From: Conservatibacter flavescens
GTDB lineage: Bacteria; Pseudomonadota; Gammaproteobacteria; Enterobacterales; Pasteurellaceae
DNA length: 64,000 nucleotides
Direction: 5' to 3'
NCBI RefSeq assembly: GCF_002795425.1
Contig: NZ_PHHA01000003.1
Span: 62,001 to 126,000 of the forward strand
Shown here: in pieces, positions 38,037 to 51,083 of the stretch
Layout of the letters: each line of letters begins with the position of its first letter
How positions within the stretch are numbered: position 1 is the stretch's first letter
Program-made: the position numbers and the translations under genes
The notes under the pieces: generated by a model
The model's database searches: none
Seen by the model: the letters and a program-made list of their open reading frames with translations, nothing else
What the model was told of the DNA's origin: nothing

Positions 38037-39418
38037 AATTTCTCCACTGTTGTCAGCAAATCTTCCATATTCGCTACACTACGCAAATCTAACCAGATTT
38101 TATCTTGTTCAATACGCCCGATAATGGGTTTCGGTAAGCCTTTAAACTGTGCTAAAAGTGCGGTCAATTTTCCTGAATTTTTAGGTGCAATAGTCACAGC
38201 AATAGAAGGAATCTTAGCCATCGGTTGTGAACCACTACCAATTTGTGCCAAACTTTCTTCTAACTGCAAAGAAAAATCCGAACTTAGTCGTTTTTCTAAG
38301 CTTATTTTCAACTGTGTTGCATACTGCTGTAATTGTTCTATAGGTTGAGTAAGTAAATGCAACGTTGTGAGTTTTTCACTCAATTTTTCAGGTTGTAAAT
38401 ATAAACGTAGTGTCGCTTCTAACCCAGCTAAAATCACTTTGTCACAACGTAATACACGTTTTAAAGGGTGGGCTTGTAGTTGATCAATCAGCGCTTTTTT
38501 ACCCACAATAATCCCTGCCTGTACGCCACCTAATAATTTATCCCCTGAGAAAGAAACTAAATCCACACCTTGCAGAATTTTCTCCTGTACCGTTGGCTCA
38601 TAAGGCAGACCATATTGGCGCAAATCAATTAATGCCCCACTGCCTAAATCACTGATGACTGGAATACCATTTTCCTTGCCTAAGATCGCTAATTCATCTT
38701 CATTTACCGCTGCAGTAAATCCACAAATTTGGTAATTACTGCTGTGTACTTTCATTAAAAATGCAGTATTTTCGTTGATTGCTCGTTGATAATCTTTTAG
38801 ATGAGTTCGATTGGTTGTTCCCACTTCCACTAAATGACAACCGGCCTGTGCCATAATATCAGGAATACGAAATGCGCCACCAATTTCAATCAATTCACCA
38901 CGCGAGATAATGACTTCCCGATCCTTAGCAAAAGTAGCTAACATTAATAAGACTGCTGCTGCATTATTGTTTACGATACACGCAGCTTCAGCCCCTGTTA
39001 GTCGACATAATAATTCACTAATATAATTATCCCGATGGCTACGTTTTCCTTCTTCTAAATCATATTCTAATGCAACGTTATCTTGCATCGCGCTAAGTGC
39101 TGCTTGTTGTGCTGATTGTGGCCATAACGCACGCCCTAAATTAGTATGTAATACCGTTCCCGTCAAATTATGTACAGATTTGATTTGTACCTGTTGTTGT
39201 ATTTGTAAACGAGAATTTAACTCAGCAAATGTCAGTTCTGTAGAAGAAAAAAAGTGCGGTAATTTTTGTTGATTTTTTATTAAATCACGACCAATTTGTA
39301 ACAATTCACGACAAATTGCAACACATGCACTATGCCCAAATTGCGCAACAAGTTGTTCACCTTGAGGCATTTTTAAAAGTTTATCGACAGAAGGAAGTTG
39401 TTGATAAAGATTGGTCAT
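38033..39418 (-). CDS. selA: L-seryl-tRNA(Sec) selenium transferase
   Basis: A 461-residue PLP enzyme that converts Ser-tRNA-Sec to Sec-tRNA-Sec using selenophosphate. The PLP lysine is Lys294 in [15 protein letters not shown], matching Lys295 of E. coli. [14 protein letters not shown] is the conserved N-terminal motif. First gene of a selA-selB operon, whose promoter lies in the 131 bp gap before the methyltransferase gene. Confidence 0.96.
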   Translation of the reverse strand: MTNLYQQLPSVDKLLKMPQGEQLVAQFGHSACVAICRELLQIGRDLIKNQQKLPHFFSSTELTFAELNSRLQIQQQVQIKSVHNLTGTVLHTNLGRALWPQSAQQAALSAMQDNVALEYDLEEGKRSHRDNYISELLCRLTGAEAACIVNNNAAAVLLMLATFAKDREVIISRGELIEIGGAFRIPDIMAQAGCHLVEVGTTNRTHLKDYQRAINENTAFLMKVHSSNYQICGFTAAVNEDELAILGKENGIPVISDLGSGALIDLRQYGLPYEPTVQEKILQGVDLVSFSGDKLLGGVQAGIIVGKKALIDQLQAHPLKRVLRCDKVILAGLEATLRLYLQPEKLSEKLTTLHLLTQPIEQLQQYATQLKISLEKRLSSDFSLQLEESLAQIGSGSQPMAKIPSIAVTIAPKNSGKLTALLAQFKGLPKPIIGRIEQDKIWLDLRSVANMEDLLTTVEKL

Positions 39419-39549
39419 GTTTATTCCTATTAGTCACATTAATCTAGTTAAACATTCGTAAAATTCATTGATTAAGATTTACTATACTACACTATCAGTT
39501 ATAATTTAAAACATTGTACCTATTACTTTTTTAATTTTAGAGGTTTACC

Positions 39550-41091
39550 ATGTCCAATTGGTCTGACGGATATCTTACTGATATAAACTATACTTATGGC
39601 TATTATAAAGAATTATCGCCAAAACATATTATTGTGCCTCTATTACTAGAAGGAATTGCAGTACCTGAAATCAAAAATGCTTGTGAATTAGGTTTTGGAC
39701 AAGGTATATCTATCAATATTCATGCTACTGCTGGAACGGCACAATGGTATGGCACTGATGTCAATCCTGCTCAAACTGCTTTTGCCCGTGAAGTTGCAAA
39801 AAAAGCAAATAACGATGCAATACTGACTGATCAATCCTTTGCGGAATTTTGTCAACGTGATGATTTACCTGAATTTGAATATATCGGCTTACATGGTATT
39901 TGGTCATGGATTAACGACGAAAACCGCCATATTATTGTTGATTTTATTCGTCGTAAATTAGCTGTCGGTGGCATATTATACATTAGCTATAATTCTTTGC
40001 CGGGTTGGGCGGCGACTTCTCCAATTCGTCATTTGATGAATATATGGAATAAAAATATGGCATCATCTACCGATGACTATAAAGATCGTGTAGAAAGAGC
40101 AATGCACTTTGGCGAAAAAGTGTTGGCCCAAAGCGTAGGTTTAACCCAAAATTCGGCTGAAATAAGCAATTTCTTAAACGAATTAAAAAACAAAAACTTT
40201 CGCTATCTCGCTCATGAATATTTAAATCAAAATTGGCAGCCAATGTATTTTACTGAAGTGTCAGATTATCTTGAACCGGCCAAATTATCTTATGTTTGTT
40301 CAGCTAACTATTTAGAAGACTTTTACGATGTGAATTTCAGCTCTGAACAAGCTCAGCTTTTTGATAGTTTACCAGCACAAGCTCGTGTGCGCCAAACCAC
40401 AAAAGACTACATGCTCAATAAGCGCTTCCGCCGAGATTTATGGGTAAAAGGTGGGTATAAATTAAATCCAAAACGCTTAAATATGTTACGTGGGCAATTA
40501 AAATTTATGTTGATAACAGAGCGTGATAAAGTGTCTTTATCTGTGACACATCATCGTCAAGCACAGCTTTACCCTGAACAAATTAATTCTATTTTAGATA
40601 TTTTGGCCGATAAAAAACCTCATAGTGTTAATGAAATTTGGGAAGCTGTGAATAAAGAACATATTGTTAATGAACAATTGTTATTTGTGTTATTAACTCT
40701 CCTTTATACGAAACAAGACCTTGTTTTAGTACAAGAACAAGAGCAAATTGATAGTGTGAAAGAGAGATGTCATGCACTTAACCAATACTTATTTGAATTA
40801 GCACAAAGTAGTTCTGAGACTCCTTATTTGGCAAGTCCTGTTACCGGTGAAGCCGTAATTTGTGGACAAATAGATGCATTATGTGCATTTGGTGTAACTA
40901 AAGGATTAAAATCACCAAAAGAGCTAGCTAAATTTATTTGGGATATTTTTAAACCACAAGGTACTGCATTACGTAAAGAAAATAAAATCTTACAAACCGA
41001 TAAAGAGAATCTTGCAGAGCTTGAATCTTTAGCTGACAAGTTTAATAAGGAAACATTACCAATGTTACGACAATTAGGTATTATTGCTTAA
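39550..41091 (+). CDS. SAM methyltransferase with regulatory domain, protein-lysine methyltransferase-like
   Basis: A 513-residue protein. The N-terminal class I methyltransferase domain has SAM motif I ACELGFGQGISINIHA (about 44-59) and YGTDVNPAQ. FEYIGLHGIWSWI and GGILYISYNSLPGWA follow. A middle segment (about 210-300) resembles the methyltransferase regulatory domain PF10119. The C-terminal third is helical. Rickettsial outer membrane protein lysine methyltransferases share this layout, so a protein substrate is possible. It stands alone between selA and selC, with its own terminator. Confidence 0.72.
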   Translation: MSNWSDGYLTDINYTYGYYKELSPKHIIVPLLLEGIAVPEIKNACELGFGQGISINIHATAGTAQWYGTDVNPAQTAFAREVAKKANNDAILTDQSFAEFCQRDDLPEFEYIGLHGIWSWINDENRHIIVDFIRRKLAVGGILYISYNSLPGWAATSPIRHLMNIWNKNMASSTDDYKDRVERAMHFGEKVLAQSVGLTQNSAEISNFLNELKNKNFRYLAHEYLNQNWQPMYFTEVSDYLEPAKLSYVCSANYLEDFYDVNFSSEQAQLFDSLPAQARVRQTTKDYMLNKRFRRDLWVKGGYKLNPKRLNMLRGQLKFMLITERDKVSLSVTHHRQAQLYPEQINSILDILADKKPHSVNEIWEAVNKEHIVNEQLLFVLLTLLYTKQDLVLVQEQEQIDSVKERCHALNQYLFELAQSSSETPYLASPVTGEAVICGQIDALCAFGVTKGLKSPKELAKFIWDIFKPQGTALRKENKILQTDKENLAELESLADKFNKETLPMLRQLGIIA

Positions 41092-41109
41092 AATTAAACA
41101 AATGCTATT

Positions 41110-41132
41110 AAGAGTCGGATTATCCGACTCTT
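41110..41132 (+). terminator. Terminator of the methyltransferase gene
   Basis: A 10-bp perfect stem AAGAGTCGGA/TCCGACTCTT with a three-base loop is followed by ATTATTCTTATT. Confidence 0.8.
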
Positions 41133-41199
41133 ATTATTCTTATTGAAACAAAAGAAAATTTAGGTTAAAGTGCGGTCACTTTTACAGATTTTTCCATAC

Positions 41200-41294
41200 G
41201 GAAGGTCGTCGTATCCGGTGATGCGGCAGGACTTCAAATCCTGTTAGGGCTGCCAGCAGTCCTGGGTGGGTTCGACTCCCATGACTTTCCGCCA
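41200..41294 (+). tRNA. selC: tRNA-Sec (UCA), selC
   Basis: A 95-nt gene including encoded CCA. It has the 8-bp acceptor stem GGAAGGTC/GACTTTCC (one G-U pair), the long variable arm of tRNA-Sec, anticodon TCA at 41234-41236 in CTTCAAA, and the T arm GGTTCGACTCC. It matches the E. coli selC layout base for base in length. It serves the SelA and SelB encoded nearby. An uptake signal lies 24 bp upstream. Confidence 0.97.
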
Positions 41295-41308
41295 ACTCTC
41301 ATTAACAT

Positions 41309-41722
41309 CTATATTCCCATTGCACGTTGCTTTATAAATTCAGGTAAATCTTCAGAAATCACTCGGCTAGACATCATTTCTTTGATCATTGTGCCACGAA
41401 AAATCGCTTCTTGAGCGACTAGGCCTGTAAAATGCGTATTAACCGTATTTGTCCAAATTTGTAACCAAACATCAAAATGGCGATAAGTTAAAGGAATCCG
41501 TTCATGTAATTTAATGTGTTTTAACATAGGATTTCCATCATAACTATTTTCTGCCAATAACAAACTTGACCAAAAACGATACATTTTATCTAAATGTTTT
41601 TCCCAACGGTTTTCTACAATGTAATCAAAAATATAACCAATTTCAGGATCTTGACGTACCACTTTATAAAATTCTTGAACTAATAACTCAATATCCGCTC
41701 GAGATTCAATGTCTTTTTTCAT
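41309..41722 (-). CDS. Group III truncated haemoglobin
   Basis: A 137-residue globin. FYKVVRQDPEIGYIFD and KMYRFWSSLLLAENSYDGNPMLKHIKLH fit the group III truncated haemoglobins, and His82 in YRHFDVWLQIW is the likely proximal haem ligand. Relatives such as Campylobacter Ctb bind oxygen and modulate NO or oxygen stress responses. It is convergent with selC (14 bp from the tRNA end) and divergent from gyrB. Confidence 0.85.
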   Translation of the reverse strand: MKKDIESRADIELLVQEFYKVVRQDPEIGYIFDYIVENRWEKHLDKMYRFWSSLLLAENSYDGNPMLKHIKLHERIPLTYRHFDVWLQIWTNTVNTHFTGLVAQEAIFRGTMIKEMMSSRVISEDLPEFIKQRAMGI

Positions 41723-41799
41723 TTTTTCTCCAAATTCTACTTTTACTCAATAAGCTTCCCATATTATAACGATTAACACGTGCTAATATCTGCAAAATT

Positions 41800-41808
41800 T
41801 GCTATAAT
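41800..41808 (+). promoter_or_regulatory. Extended -10 promoter element of gyrB
   Basis: TGCTATAAT is a consensus extended -10 (TGnTATAAT), 36 bp before the gyrB start. No good -35 hexamer is placed 17 bp upstream, which fits an extended -10 promoter. Confidence 0.6.
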
Positions 41809-41835
41809 TCCGCACAATTTATGTAAATAAAATAG

Positions 41836-44271
<2,436 letters not shown>

Positions 44272-44277
44272 TTTTAT

Positions 44278-44295
44278 ACCCCACTTCGGTGGGGT
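44278..44295 (+). terminator. Terminator of gyrB
   Basis: ACCCCAC-TTCG-GTGGGGT is a stable tetraloop hairpin followed by TATTTAT. It lies just before the glycosyltransferase start at 44308. Confidence 0.75.
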
Positions 44296-44307
44296 TATTT
44301 ATAGCTT

Positions 44308-45108
44308 ATGAATTTTCCAACTATTGATATTATTATTCCAGTTTATAATGCTGAAAAAACCTTAATGCGAGCGGTAAAAAGTGTATTAAATCAACCGCAC
44401 TTTGGGCAATTATGGTTAATTGACGATTGTTCCAAAGATAATAGTTTTACTCTAATGCAACAATTAGCTAGCCAATATCCTCATAAAATCCAAATTGAAC
44501 AAATGCCAAAAAATGTTGGCCCAGCTAAAGCTAGAAATTGGGGCGCATTACAGAGCCAATCAGAATTTATCGCTTTTTTAGATGCTGATGATGCTTATGA
44601 ACAAGATGCATTGGAAGTTGCAAGCAGTGTATTTGCTTTTCGCCCTGAAATCAGCGTTGTACGCCTTGCCTTAACGCCTGTTGATTTAGCTGAACGCTAC
44701 GCTAAACATCCTAATTTCGACTATGCTTGGCAACATATGCGCATGACTACTGCAACCAATACTGTATTTCGTCGCGCATTCTTTTTGGCTTGTGGTGGTT
44801 TTCCTCAAGATGATTTATTTGCCCAATTTGGTGGTGAAGATGGAGCATTGGGTATTGCCACCACTAAAATCAATACTGTGGCCACTTTATTCAAGGAAAA
44901 AGGGGTATTACATTATTGCCGAGAAGGTATGCATGCTGAGCGTTTACTTAACGCTATTTTGTTCCAACAGGCAGATACCAATATTCAGCCGGAACATTAT
45001 CAACAAGCAGAAGCTATCACCGAGCGTATTTGTCATGAAATAAACCAACTAAAAATAAGTTTAAATACAAAAACAGGCATTCAGCCTTTAATTTTAGAAC
45101 GCAAATAG
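44308..45108 (+). CDS. Glycosyltransferase family 2
   Basis: A 266-residue GT-A fold enzyme. [24 protein letters not shown] is the nucleotide-sugar-binding start, [12 protein letters not shown] is the central motif and FLDADDAYE holds the metal-binding DxD. It has no membrane segment. Acceptor and sugar are unknown; lipooligosaccharide decoration is a reasonable guess in this family of bacteria. It precedes mioC by 8 bp and may be co-transcribed with it. Confidence 0.85.
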   Translation: MNFPTIDIIIPVYNAEKTLMRAVKSVLNQPHFGQLWLIDDCSKDNSFTLMQQLASQYPHKIQIEQMPKNVGPAKARNWGALQSQSEFIAFLDADDAYEQDALEVASSVFAFRPEISVVRLALTPVDLAERYAKHPNFDYAWQHMRMTTATNTVFRRAFFLACGGFPQDDLFAQFGGEDGALGIATTKINTVATLFKEKGVLHYCREGMHAERLLNAILFQQADTNIQPEHYQQAEAITERICHEINQLKISLNTKTGIQPLILERK

Positions 45109-45116
45109 GACATGAT

Positions 45117-45566
45117 ATGAAAAAACAAGTTTGTATAATCACAGGCAGCACATTAGGCGGCGCTGAATACGTTGCTGAGCATGTGGAAGATTTATTGCAA
45201 CAACAAGGTTTTAAAACTCACTTAATACATGGTGCCAATTTTGATGAAGTCGTTAATGAAAAAATTTGGTTAATCGTCACATCAACTCACGGTGCCGGAG
45301 AATTACCCGATAATTTAAAACCTTTATTTGAACAATTAGAAGAAGAAAATACTGAACTCTCTGATTTGTTTTTTGCGGTTATCGGATTAGGAAGTTCAGA
45401 TTATGATACTTTTTGCCATTCTGTAGACTATGTCGAAAGCGTATTACAAGATAAAAAAGCATTTAAAATATGTGAATCCCTACGCATTGATGTAGTAAAA
45501 GAATTTGACCATGACCAATGCGCTGAAAACTGGCTACCTAATTTTGTTCAATATTGGCAAGCATAA
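45117..45566 (+). CDS. mioC: Flavodoxin-like protein MioC
   Basis: A 149-residue FMN-binding flavodoxin-like protein. The FMN loops are [23 protein letters not shown] and [13 protein letters not shown]. Its E. coli counterpart lies beside oriC and was linked to biotin synthase electron transfer. Here too it points toward the origin, with a terminator between gene and oriC. Confidence 0.92.
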   Translation: MKKQVCIITGSTLGGAEYVAEHVEDLLQQQGFKTHLIHGANFDEVVNEKIWLIVTSTHGAGELPDNLKPLFEQLEEENTELSDLFFAVIGLGSSDYDTFCHSVDYVESVLQDKKAFKICESLRIDVVKEFDHDQCAENWLPNFVQYWQA

Positions 45567-45575
45567 ATACTGACT

Positions 45576-45600
45576 AAAGCCCATCAAAAATGGGCTTTTT
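45576..45600 (+). terminator. Terminator between mioC and oriC
   Basis: AAAGCCCA/TGGGCTTT form an 8-bp stem with a seven-base loop and a T-run. It should keep mioC transcription out of the origin. Confidence 0.85.
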
Positions 45601-45634
45601 TATTTTATAAAAAATACTTCATTTATCACACATT

Positions 45635-45997
45635 AGGGCTGTGGATAAGTTAATAAAAACTTGTAAAAAACCTGTTTTTAACCAAAGAATAACTTTTTAA
45701 ATTCCACTTAATGTGGATAACTTACCTTGTTATACACAGGAAAAACCGATCAAAAATAAACGATCTTCACACAGTTAGAAGATCCTTAACTCATTAATTT
45801 AAAAAAGGAAAAGGATCTTATCCACACAGATCCTTCGATCTTATAAAAACAATAATAAGATCTTTATATATAAATAGATCTATTTTTTATTTTCTCAGCT
45901 TCACAAAGATCATATATAAAATTATCCATTAAATCTGCTTTTAAGCCTTATCAAATTTAAGTAGAATACTAAAAAATTTTCGATCTAAGCAAAGATC
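45635..45997. other. oriC: Chromosomal replication origin oriC
   Basis: The 446 bp gap between mioC and mnmG has no gene. It carries four perfect DnaA boxes (TTATNCACA): 45640-45648 and 45712-45720 on the minus strand, 45730-45738 and 45818-45826 on the plus strand. Eleven GATC sites lie between 45748 and 45997. The very AT-rich stretch 45841-45981 on the mnmG side includes copies close to the E. coli 13-mer (GATCTnTTnTTTT) at 45868-45880 (minus, 11 of 13) and 45877-45889 (plus, 12 of 13), so unwinding is expected there. Gene order and box orientation match E. coli oriC. Confidence 0.93.
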
Positions 45998-46012
45998 AAT
46001 ATTAAGGTTATT

Positions 46013-47902
46013 ATGTTTTATACTGAAAATTATGATGTGATCGTAATCGGTGGCGGTCATGCTGGGACAGAAGCGGCTTTAGCACCGGCTCGTATGGGAT
46101 TAAAAACCCTCTTACTTACTCACAATGTAGATACGTTGGGACAAATGTCTTGTAACCCTGCTATTGGTGGGATCGGTAAAGGACATTTGGTAAAAGAAAT
46201 TGATGCTATGGGCGGTTTAATGGCAACTGCAGCCGATCAAGCAGGGATCCAATTTCGCACTTTAAACAGTTCTAAAGGACCTGCGGTGCGAGCTACTCGC
46301 GCACAAGCTGATCGGGTTCTTTATCGCCAAGCTGTGAGAATAGCCCTTGAAAATCAACCTAATTTAGATATTTTCCAACAGGAAGTGACCGATGTGATCT
46401 TAGAACAAGATCGCGCAACTGGTGTGGTCACTAAAATGGGATTGAAATTCCATGCAAAAGCGGTGATCTTAACTGCTGGAACATTCTTAGCTGGTAAGAT
46501 CCATATTGGTTTGGAAAATTATGCAGGTGGTCGTGCAGGAGATCCGGCTGCTACTATGTTAGCTGATCGTTTACGTGATCTGGGATTACGTGTAGATCGC
46601 TTAAAAACGGGTACACCGCCACGTTTAGATGCTCGCACCATTAATTTTGATATTTTGGCTAAACAACATGGTGATGACATATTACCGGTATTTTCATTTA
46701 TGGGATCTGTTGATCAACATCCGCGTCAAATTCCATGTTTTATTACGCATACTAACGATCAAACTCATGAGGTGATCCGTAATAATTTGGATCGCAGCCC
46801 TATGTATACAGGGGTGATCGAAGGGATCGGCCCACGTTATTGCCCGTCTATTGAAGACAAAGTAATGCGTTTTGCTGAGCGGAATTCTCACCAAATTTAT
46901 CTTGAACCTGAAGGGTTAACTTCCAACGAAATTTATCCAAACGGAATTTCCACCAGTTTGCCTTTTGATGTTCAAATGAAAATTGTTAATTCCATGAAAG
47001 GTCTGGAACAAACTCGAATAATTAAGCCGGGTTATGCTATTGAATATGATTATTTTGACCCACGTGATTTGAAACCGACGTTGGAAACCAAAGCTATTCA
47101 AGGATTATTCTTTGCCGGTCAAATTAATGGCACAACCGGTTATGAAGAAGCTGCGGCTCAAGGTTTACTTGCCGGTATTAACGCAGGTTTATTTGTGCAA
47201 GAAAAAGAAGCTTGGTATCCACGTCGTGATCAGGCTTATACTGGTGTGTTAGTAGATGATTTATGTACGTTAGGCACAAAAGAACCATATCGTGTATTTA
47301 CTTCCCGTGCAGAATATCGTTTATTGTTGCGTGAAGACAATGCGGACAGTCGCTTAACACCAATTGCGCATGAATTAGGCTTAATTGATGAAAAACGTTG
47401 GGCACGTTTTAATCAGAAAATGGAGAATATTGAGCAAGAACGTCAGCGTTTACGTAGTATTTGGTTACATCCGCGTTCTGAGCATTTAGAAGAAGCTAAT
47501 AAAGTGTTAGGCTCGCCACTTGTACGTGAAGCCAGTGGTGAAGATTTATTGCGCCGTCCTGAAATAAATTATGAAATTTTGACCGCACTTTCTTTATTTC
47601 AACCACCACTTGCTGATAAGGAAGCAGCGGAACAAGTAGAAATTGCAGTGAAATATCAAGGCTATATTGAACACCAATTAGAAGAAATAGAAAAACAAAA
47701 ACGCCATGAAAACACCGCTATCCCAGCTAATTTTGATTATAGTTTAGTATCGGGATTATCCAATGAAGTTCGCGCGAAATTAGAACAACACCGCCCAGTA
47801 TCAATAGGGCAAGCTACGCGTATTTCAGGTGTTACCCCTGCGGCAATTTCTATTTTATTGGTGAATTTGAAAAAGCAAGGAATGCTGAAGCGAGGGGAAT
47901 AA
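46013..47902 (+). CDS. mnmG: tRNA uridine 5-carboxymethylaminomethyl modification enzyme MnmG
   Basis: A 629-residue FAD protein that, with MnmE, modifies U34 of several tRNAs. The dinucleotide-binding motif [19 protein letters not shown] is at the N-terminus. [22 protein letters not shown] and [12 protein letters not shown] are conserved; the C-terminal helical domain carries the MnmE contact. Length equals E. coli MnmG (629). The first about 830 bp hold 20 GATC sites, the remaining about 1,070 bp only one (see findings). The stop codon shares its last A with the next start (TAATG). Confidence 0.97.
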   Translation: MFYTENYDVIVIGGGHAGTEAALAPARMGLKTLLLTHNVDTLGQMSCNPAIGGIGKGHLVKEIDAMGGLMATAADQAGIQFRTLNSSKGPAVRATRAQADRVLYRQAVRIALENQPNLDIFQQEVTDVILEQDRATGVVTKMGLKFHAKAVILTAGTFLAGKIHIGLENYAGGRAGDPAATMLADRLRDLGLRVDRLKTGTPPRLDARTINFDILAKQHGDDILPVFSFMGSVDQHPRQIPCFITHTNDQTHEVIRNNLDRSPMYTGVIEGIGPRYCPSIEDKVMRFAERNSHQIYLEPEGLTSNEIYPNGISTSLPFDVQMKIVNSMKGLEQTRIIKPGYAIEYDYFDPRDLKPTLETKAIQGLFFAGQINGTTGYEEAAAQGLLAGINAGLFVQEKEAWYPRRDQAYTGVLVDDLCTLGTKEPYRVFTSRAEYRLLLREDNADSRLTPIAHELGLIDEKRWARFNQKMENIEQERQRLRSIWLHPRSEHLEEANKVLGSPLVREASGEDLLRRPEINYEILTALSLFQPPLADKEAAEQVEIAVKYQGYIEHQLEEIEKQKRHENTAIPANFDYSLVSGLSNEVRAKLEQHRPVSIGQATRISGVTPAAISILLVNLKKQGMLKRGE

Positions 47903-48303
47903 TGGTTGAAAAACGTTCACAACAGCGCTTTGAAAATTATCATAAAGCAGTTCATCATTTAAAGCGAGCTATAGAAGAAAATGCAAATACAAATTCAGAT
48001 TTGATCAAAGAAGGGATTATTCAACGCTTTGAAATCACACATGAATTAGCATGGAAATTGATGAAAGATATTTTGATCGAAGCTGGTGAGCGAGATGTTT
48101 TGGCATCTAGAATTGCGACTAAACGGGCCTATAATCTAGGGTTGATAAATCAGGGTGAAGTATGGATGGAAATGATTGAAAGTTGTAATCGCACTGCCCA
48201 TACTTATAATGAATTGATTCTAGAAACCGAATTTAACAAGATTATTAAACAGTATTTGCCTTTATTTATCGAATTTGAGCAACGGGCTCAAGATTTTTTG
48301 TAG
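47902..48303 (+). CDS. HEPN-domain protein (HI0074-like), partner of an MNT nucleotidyltransferase
   Basis: A 133-residue all-helical protein of the nucleotidyltransferase substrate-binding/HEPN family. FEITHELAWKLMKDIL and RIATKRAYNLGLINQGEVWMEMIESCNRTAHTYNE are family landmarks. In HEPN toxins the motif is R-x4-6-H followed by xY. Here the HxY is intact (His100, Tyr102) but the expected arginine five residues before the histidine is Cys95, with an arginine shifted to 97. Start overlaps the mnmG stop by one base. It forms a toxin-antitoxin-type pair with the next gene. Confidence 0.8.
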   Translation: MVEKRSQQRFENYHKAVHHLKRAIEENANTNSDLIKEGIIQRFEITHELAWKLMKDILIEAGERDVLASRIATKRAYNLGLINQGEVWMEMIESCNRTAHTYNELILETEFNKIIKQYLPLFIEFEQRAQDFL

Positions 48304-48312
48304 AGACAAGCA

Positions 48313-48630
48313 ATGATGTTTGGGCTAACACAACGAGTAATAGATAAAATCAATACGGTTTTTATGGCTTATCCTGAAGTAGAAAAAGTGATTATCTACG
48401 GGTCCCGTGCAAAAGGGACTTTTAGGGAAGGTTCAGATATTGATCTAGCTATGATAGGTGAACATTTAAACGAAAATTTGCGTAGCCGGATTTATTGGCA
48501 ATTAGATGATTTAGATACACCTTATCTATTTGATTTATCGTTATTGAGTTCAATAACAAATGAAAAACTCATTGCTGATATTAAACGAGATGGTCAACCT
48601 TTTTATATAAAAAACAAAGAAAATGAATAA
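48313..48630 (+). CDS. Minimal nucleotidyltransferase MNT (HI0073-like)
   Basis: A 105-residue nucleotidyltransferase. The G-S-x10-D-x-D motif is intact: Gly30-Ser31 in YGSRAKGTF and Asp42/Asp44 in GSDIDLA; Asp74 in FDLSLL is the likely third acid. Related MNT antitoxins add AMP to a tyrosine of their HEPN partner. It lies 9 bp after the HEPN gene and overlaps rsmG by 8 bp, so the pair is embedded in the gid operon. Two ATG codons are adjacent at the start. Confidence 0.83.
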   Translation: MMFGLTQRVIDKINTVFMAYPEVEKVIIYGSRAKGTFREGSDIDLAMIGEHLNENLRSRIYWQLDDLDTPYLFDLSLLSSITNEKLIADIKRDGQPFYIKNKENE

Positions 48631-49264
48631 GTTAGAAATACAACTAGCGGAAAAATTAGAAATTCTTTTAAAACAGACCGCACTTTCCGTGACCGATCAA
48701 CAAAAAAATCAGCTAGTTAGGTTAGTGTTGTTGTTACATAAATGGAATAAAGCTTACAACTTAACTTCCGTGCGTGATCCAATGGAAATGTTAATCAAAC
48801 ATATTTTGGATTCATTAGTTGTTAGTCCTTATTTACAAGGTAGATATTTTATTGATGTGGGTACAGGTCCCGGCTTGCCAGGCTTGCCATTGGCTATTAT
48901 TAATCCGGATAAACAGTTTGTCTTGTTAGATAGTTTGGGTAAACGAATCAGTTTTATCCGTAATGCTATACGTGAGTTAGGACTAACCAATGTGACTCCT
49001 ATATTAAGTCGAGTGGAAGAATTTAATCCCGATCATCAATTTGATGGTGTATTAAGTCGTGCATTTGCTAGCCTTAAAGATATGACTGACTGGTGTCAAC
49101 ATTTGCTTGCAGAAAGTGGCGTTTTTTATGCTCTAAAAGGTCAGTATCAAAGGGAAGAGGTTGAACTATTAACAGCGCAATATAGTGTGGAACAAGTGAT
49201 TGAATTAGCCGTCCCAGAATTGGTGGGAGAAAGGCATTTAGTGTGTATAAAACATACAAAATAG
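48623..49264 (+). CDS. rsmG: 16S rRNA (guanine(527)-N(7))-methyltransferase
   Basis: A 213-residue SAM methyltransferase (GidB). [17 protein letters not shown] is the SAM loop; [21 protein letters not shown] and [10 protein letters not shown] are conserved. It methylates G527 of 16S rRNA. In relatives it usually follows mnmG directly; here the HEPN/MNT pair comes between. Start codon overlaps the MNT gene by 8 bp. Confidence 0.95.
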   Translation: MNKLEIQLAEKLEILLKQTALSVTDQQKNQLVRLVLLLHKWNKAYNLTSVRDPMEMLIKHILDSLVVSPYLQGRYFIDVGTGPGLPGLPLAIINPDKQFVLLDSLGKRISFIRNAIRELGLTNVTPILSRVEEFNPDHQFDGVLSRAFASLKDMTDWCQHLLAESGVFYALKGQYQREEVELLTAQYSVEQVIELAVPELVGERHLVCIKHTK

Positions 49265-49348
49265 AGTTTTTTATTCCGGTGTTAATTTATTTTTGAAAGA
49301 ATTTTTGAAAAATGTTAACTAGATAACAATTTTTCTTTGTTTTGCTAG

Positions 49349-49376
49349 TTGAATAACATAAATAGTTACGTATAAT
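49349..49376 (+). promoter_or_regulatory. Candidate promoter of the atp operon
   Basis: TTGAAT (49349-49354) and consensus TATAAT (49371-49376) are spaced by 16 bp. They lie 40 bp upstream of atpI in a 152 bp gap after rsmG. Confidence 0.65.
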
Positions 49377-49416
49377 CTCTACGGTTATTATTGTAAGTGT
49401 ATAAAGTGTTTAAATT

Positions 49417-49821
49417 ATGTCGAGAGTGCTAAATCAAACGAAGAAAGTCTATCGACAGGTTATGTTCAAAGAAAGCATATTATTATTGGTTATTTCTTTT
49501 TTACTAAGTATCTACCAACTTAATAATGGACTCTCTTTTTTCTTTGGCGCATTAGCAAGCTTTATTCCGCAGGTAATTTTAATTTTATTTGTTTTTTTTC
49601 GTGGAAAGTCACAACAACAAACAAATAAAATGACCGTACTTTATCAAGGCGAAGGGTTAAAATTTATATTAACGATAGTGCTTACCGCTATCATTTTTAT
49701 ATATTATTCAGCTATCCATTTTGGATTTTATTTTGCTGGTTTTTTGAGCTTCCTTTTCTTGAATATTGTTTTGCCAATGATATTTTTTGCAAAACAGCGA
49801 AAAAATGAATTTATTAATTAA
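49417..49821 (+). CDS. atpI: ATP synthase protein I
   Basis: A 134-residue four-helix membrane protein heading the F1Fo operon. NNGLSFFFGALASFIPQ and YQGEGLKFILTIVLTAIIF are typical of AtpI, which assists assembly of the c-ring. Sequence is poorly conserved between genera, so the call leans on position. Confidence 0.88.
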   Translation: MSRVLNQTKKVYRQVMFKESILLLVISFLLSIYQLNNGLSFFFGALASFIPQVILILFVFFRGKSQQQTNKMTVLYQGEGLKFILTIVLTAIIFIYYSAIHFGFYFAGFLSFLFLNIVLPMIFFAKQRKNEFIN

Positions 49822-49836
49822 TTTCAATAGGATTAG

Positions 49837-50640
<804 letters not shown>

Positions 50641-50651
50641 TAATGTTTAAA

Positions 50652-50686
50652 GTGCGGTAATTTTTATCTTTTTATTGTTACCGCAC
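50652..50686 (+). repeat. Inverted uptake-signal hairpin between atpB and atpE
   Basis: GTGCGGTAA (50652-50660) and TTACCGCAC (50678-50686) form a perfect 9-bp stem with a T-rich 17-base loop; the left arm is part of a full AAGTGCGGT. ATGTATTTATTTTTT follows. It may act as an mRNA-protecting hairpin or partial terminator within the operon. Confidence 0.7.
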
Positions 50687-50745
50687 ATGTATTTATTTTT
50701 TACTTTAATTAAAACCGACCTTTGGGTCATTTCCTTTCAATCTAA

Positions 50746-51012
<267 letters not shown>

Positions 51013-51083
51013 TAAGCCGAGTTGGATTACGTTTTAAAACATGCTTGTTATAACAAGCTAATTACCAACTCGAGGAGGACGTT

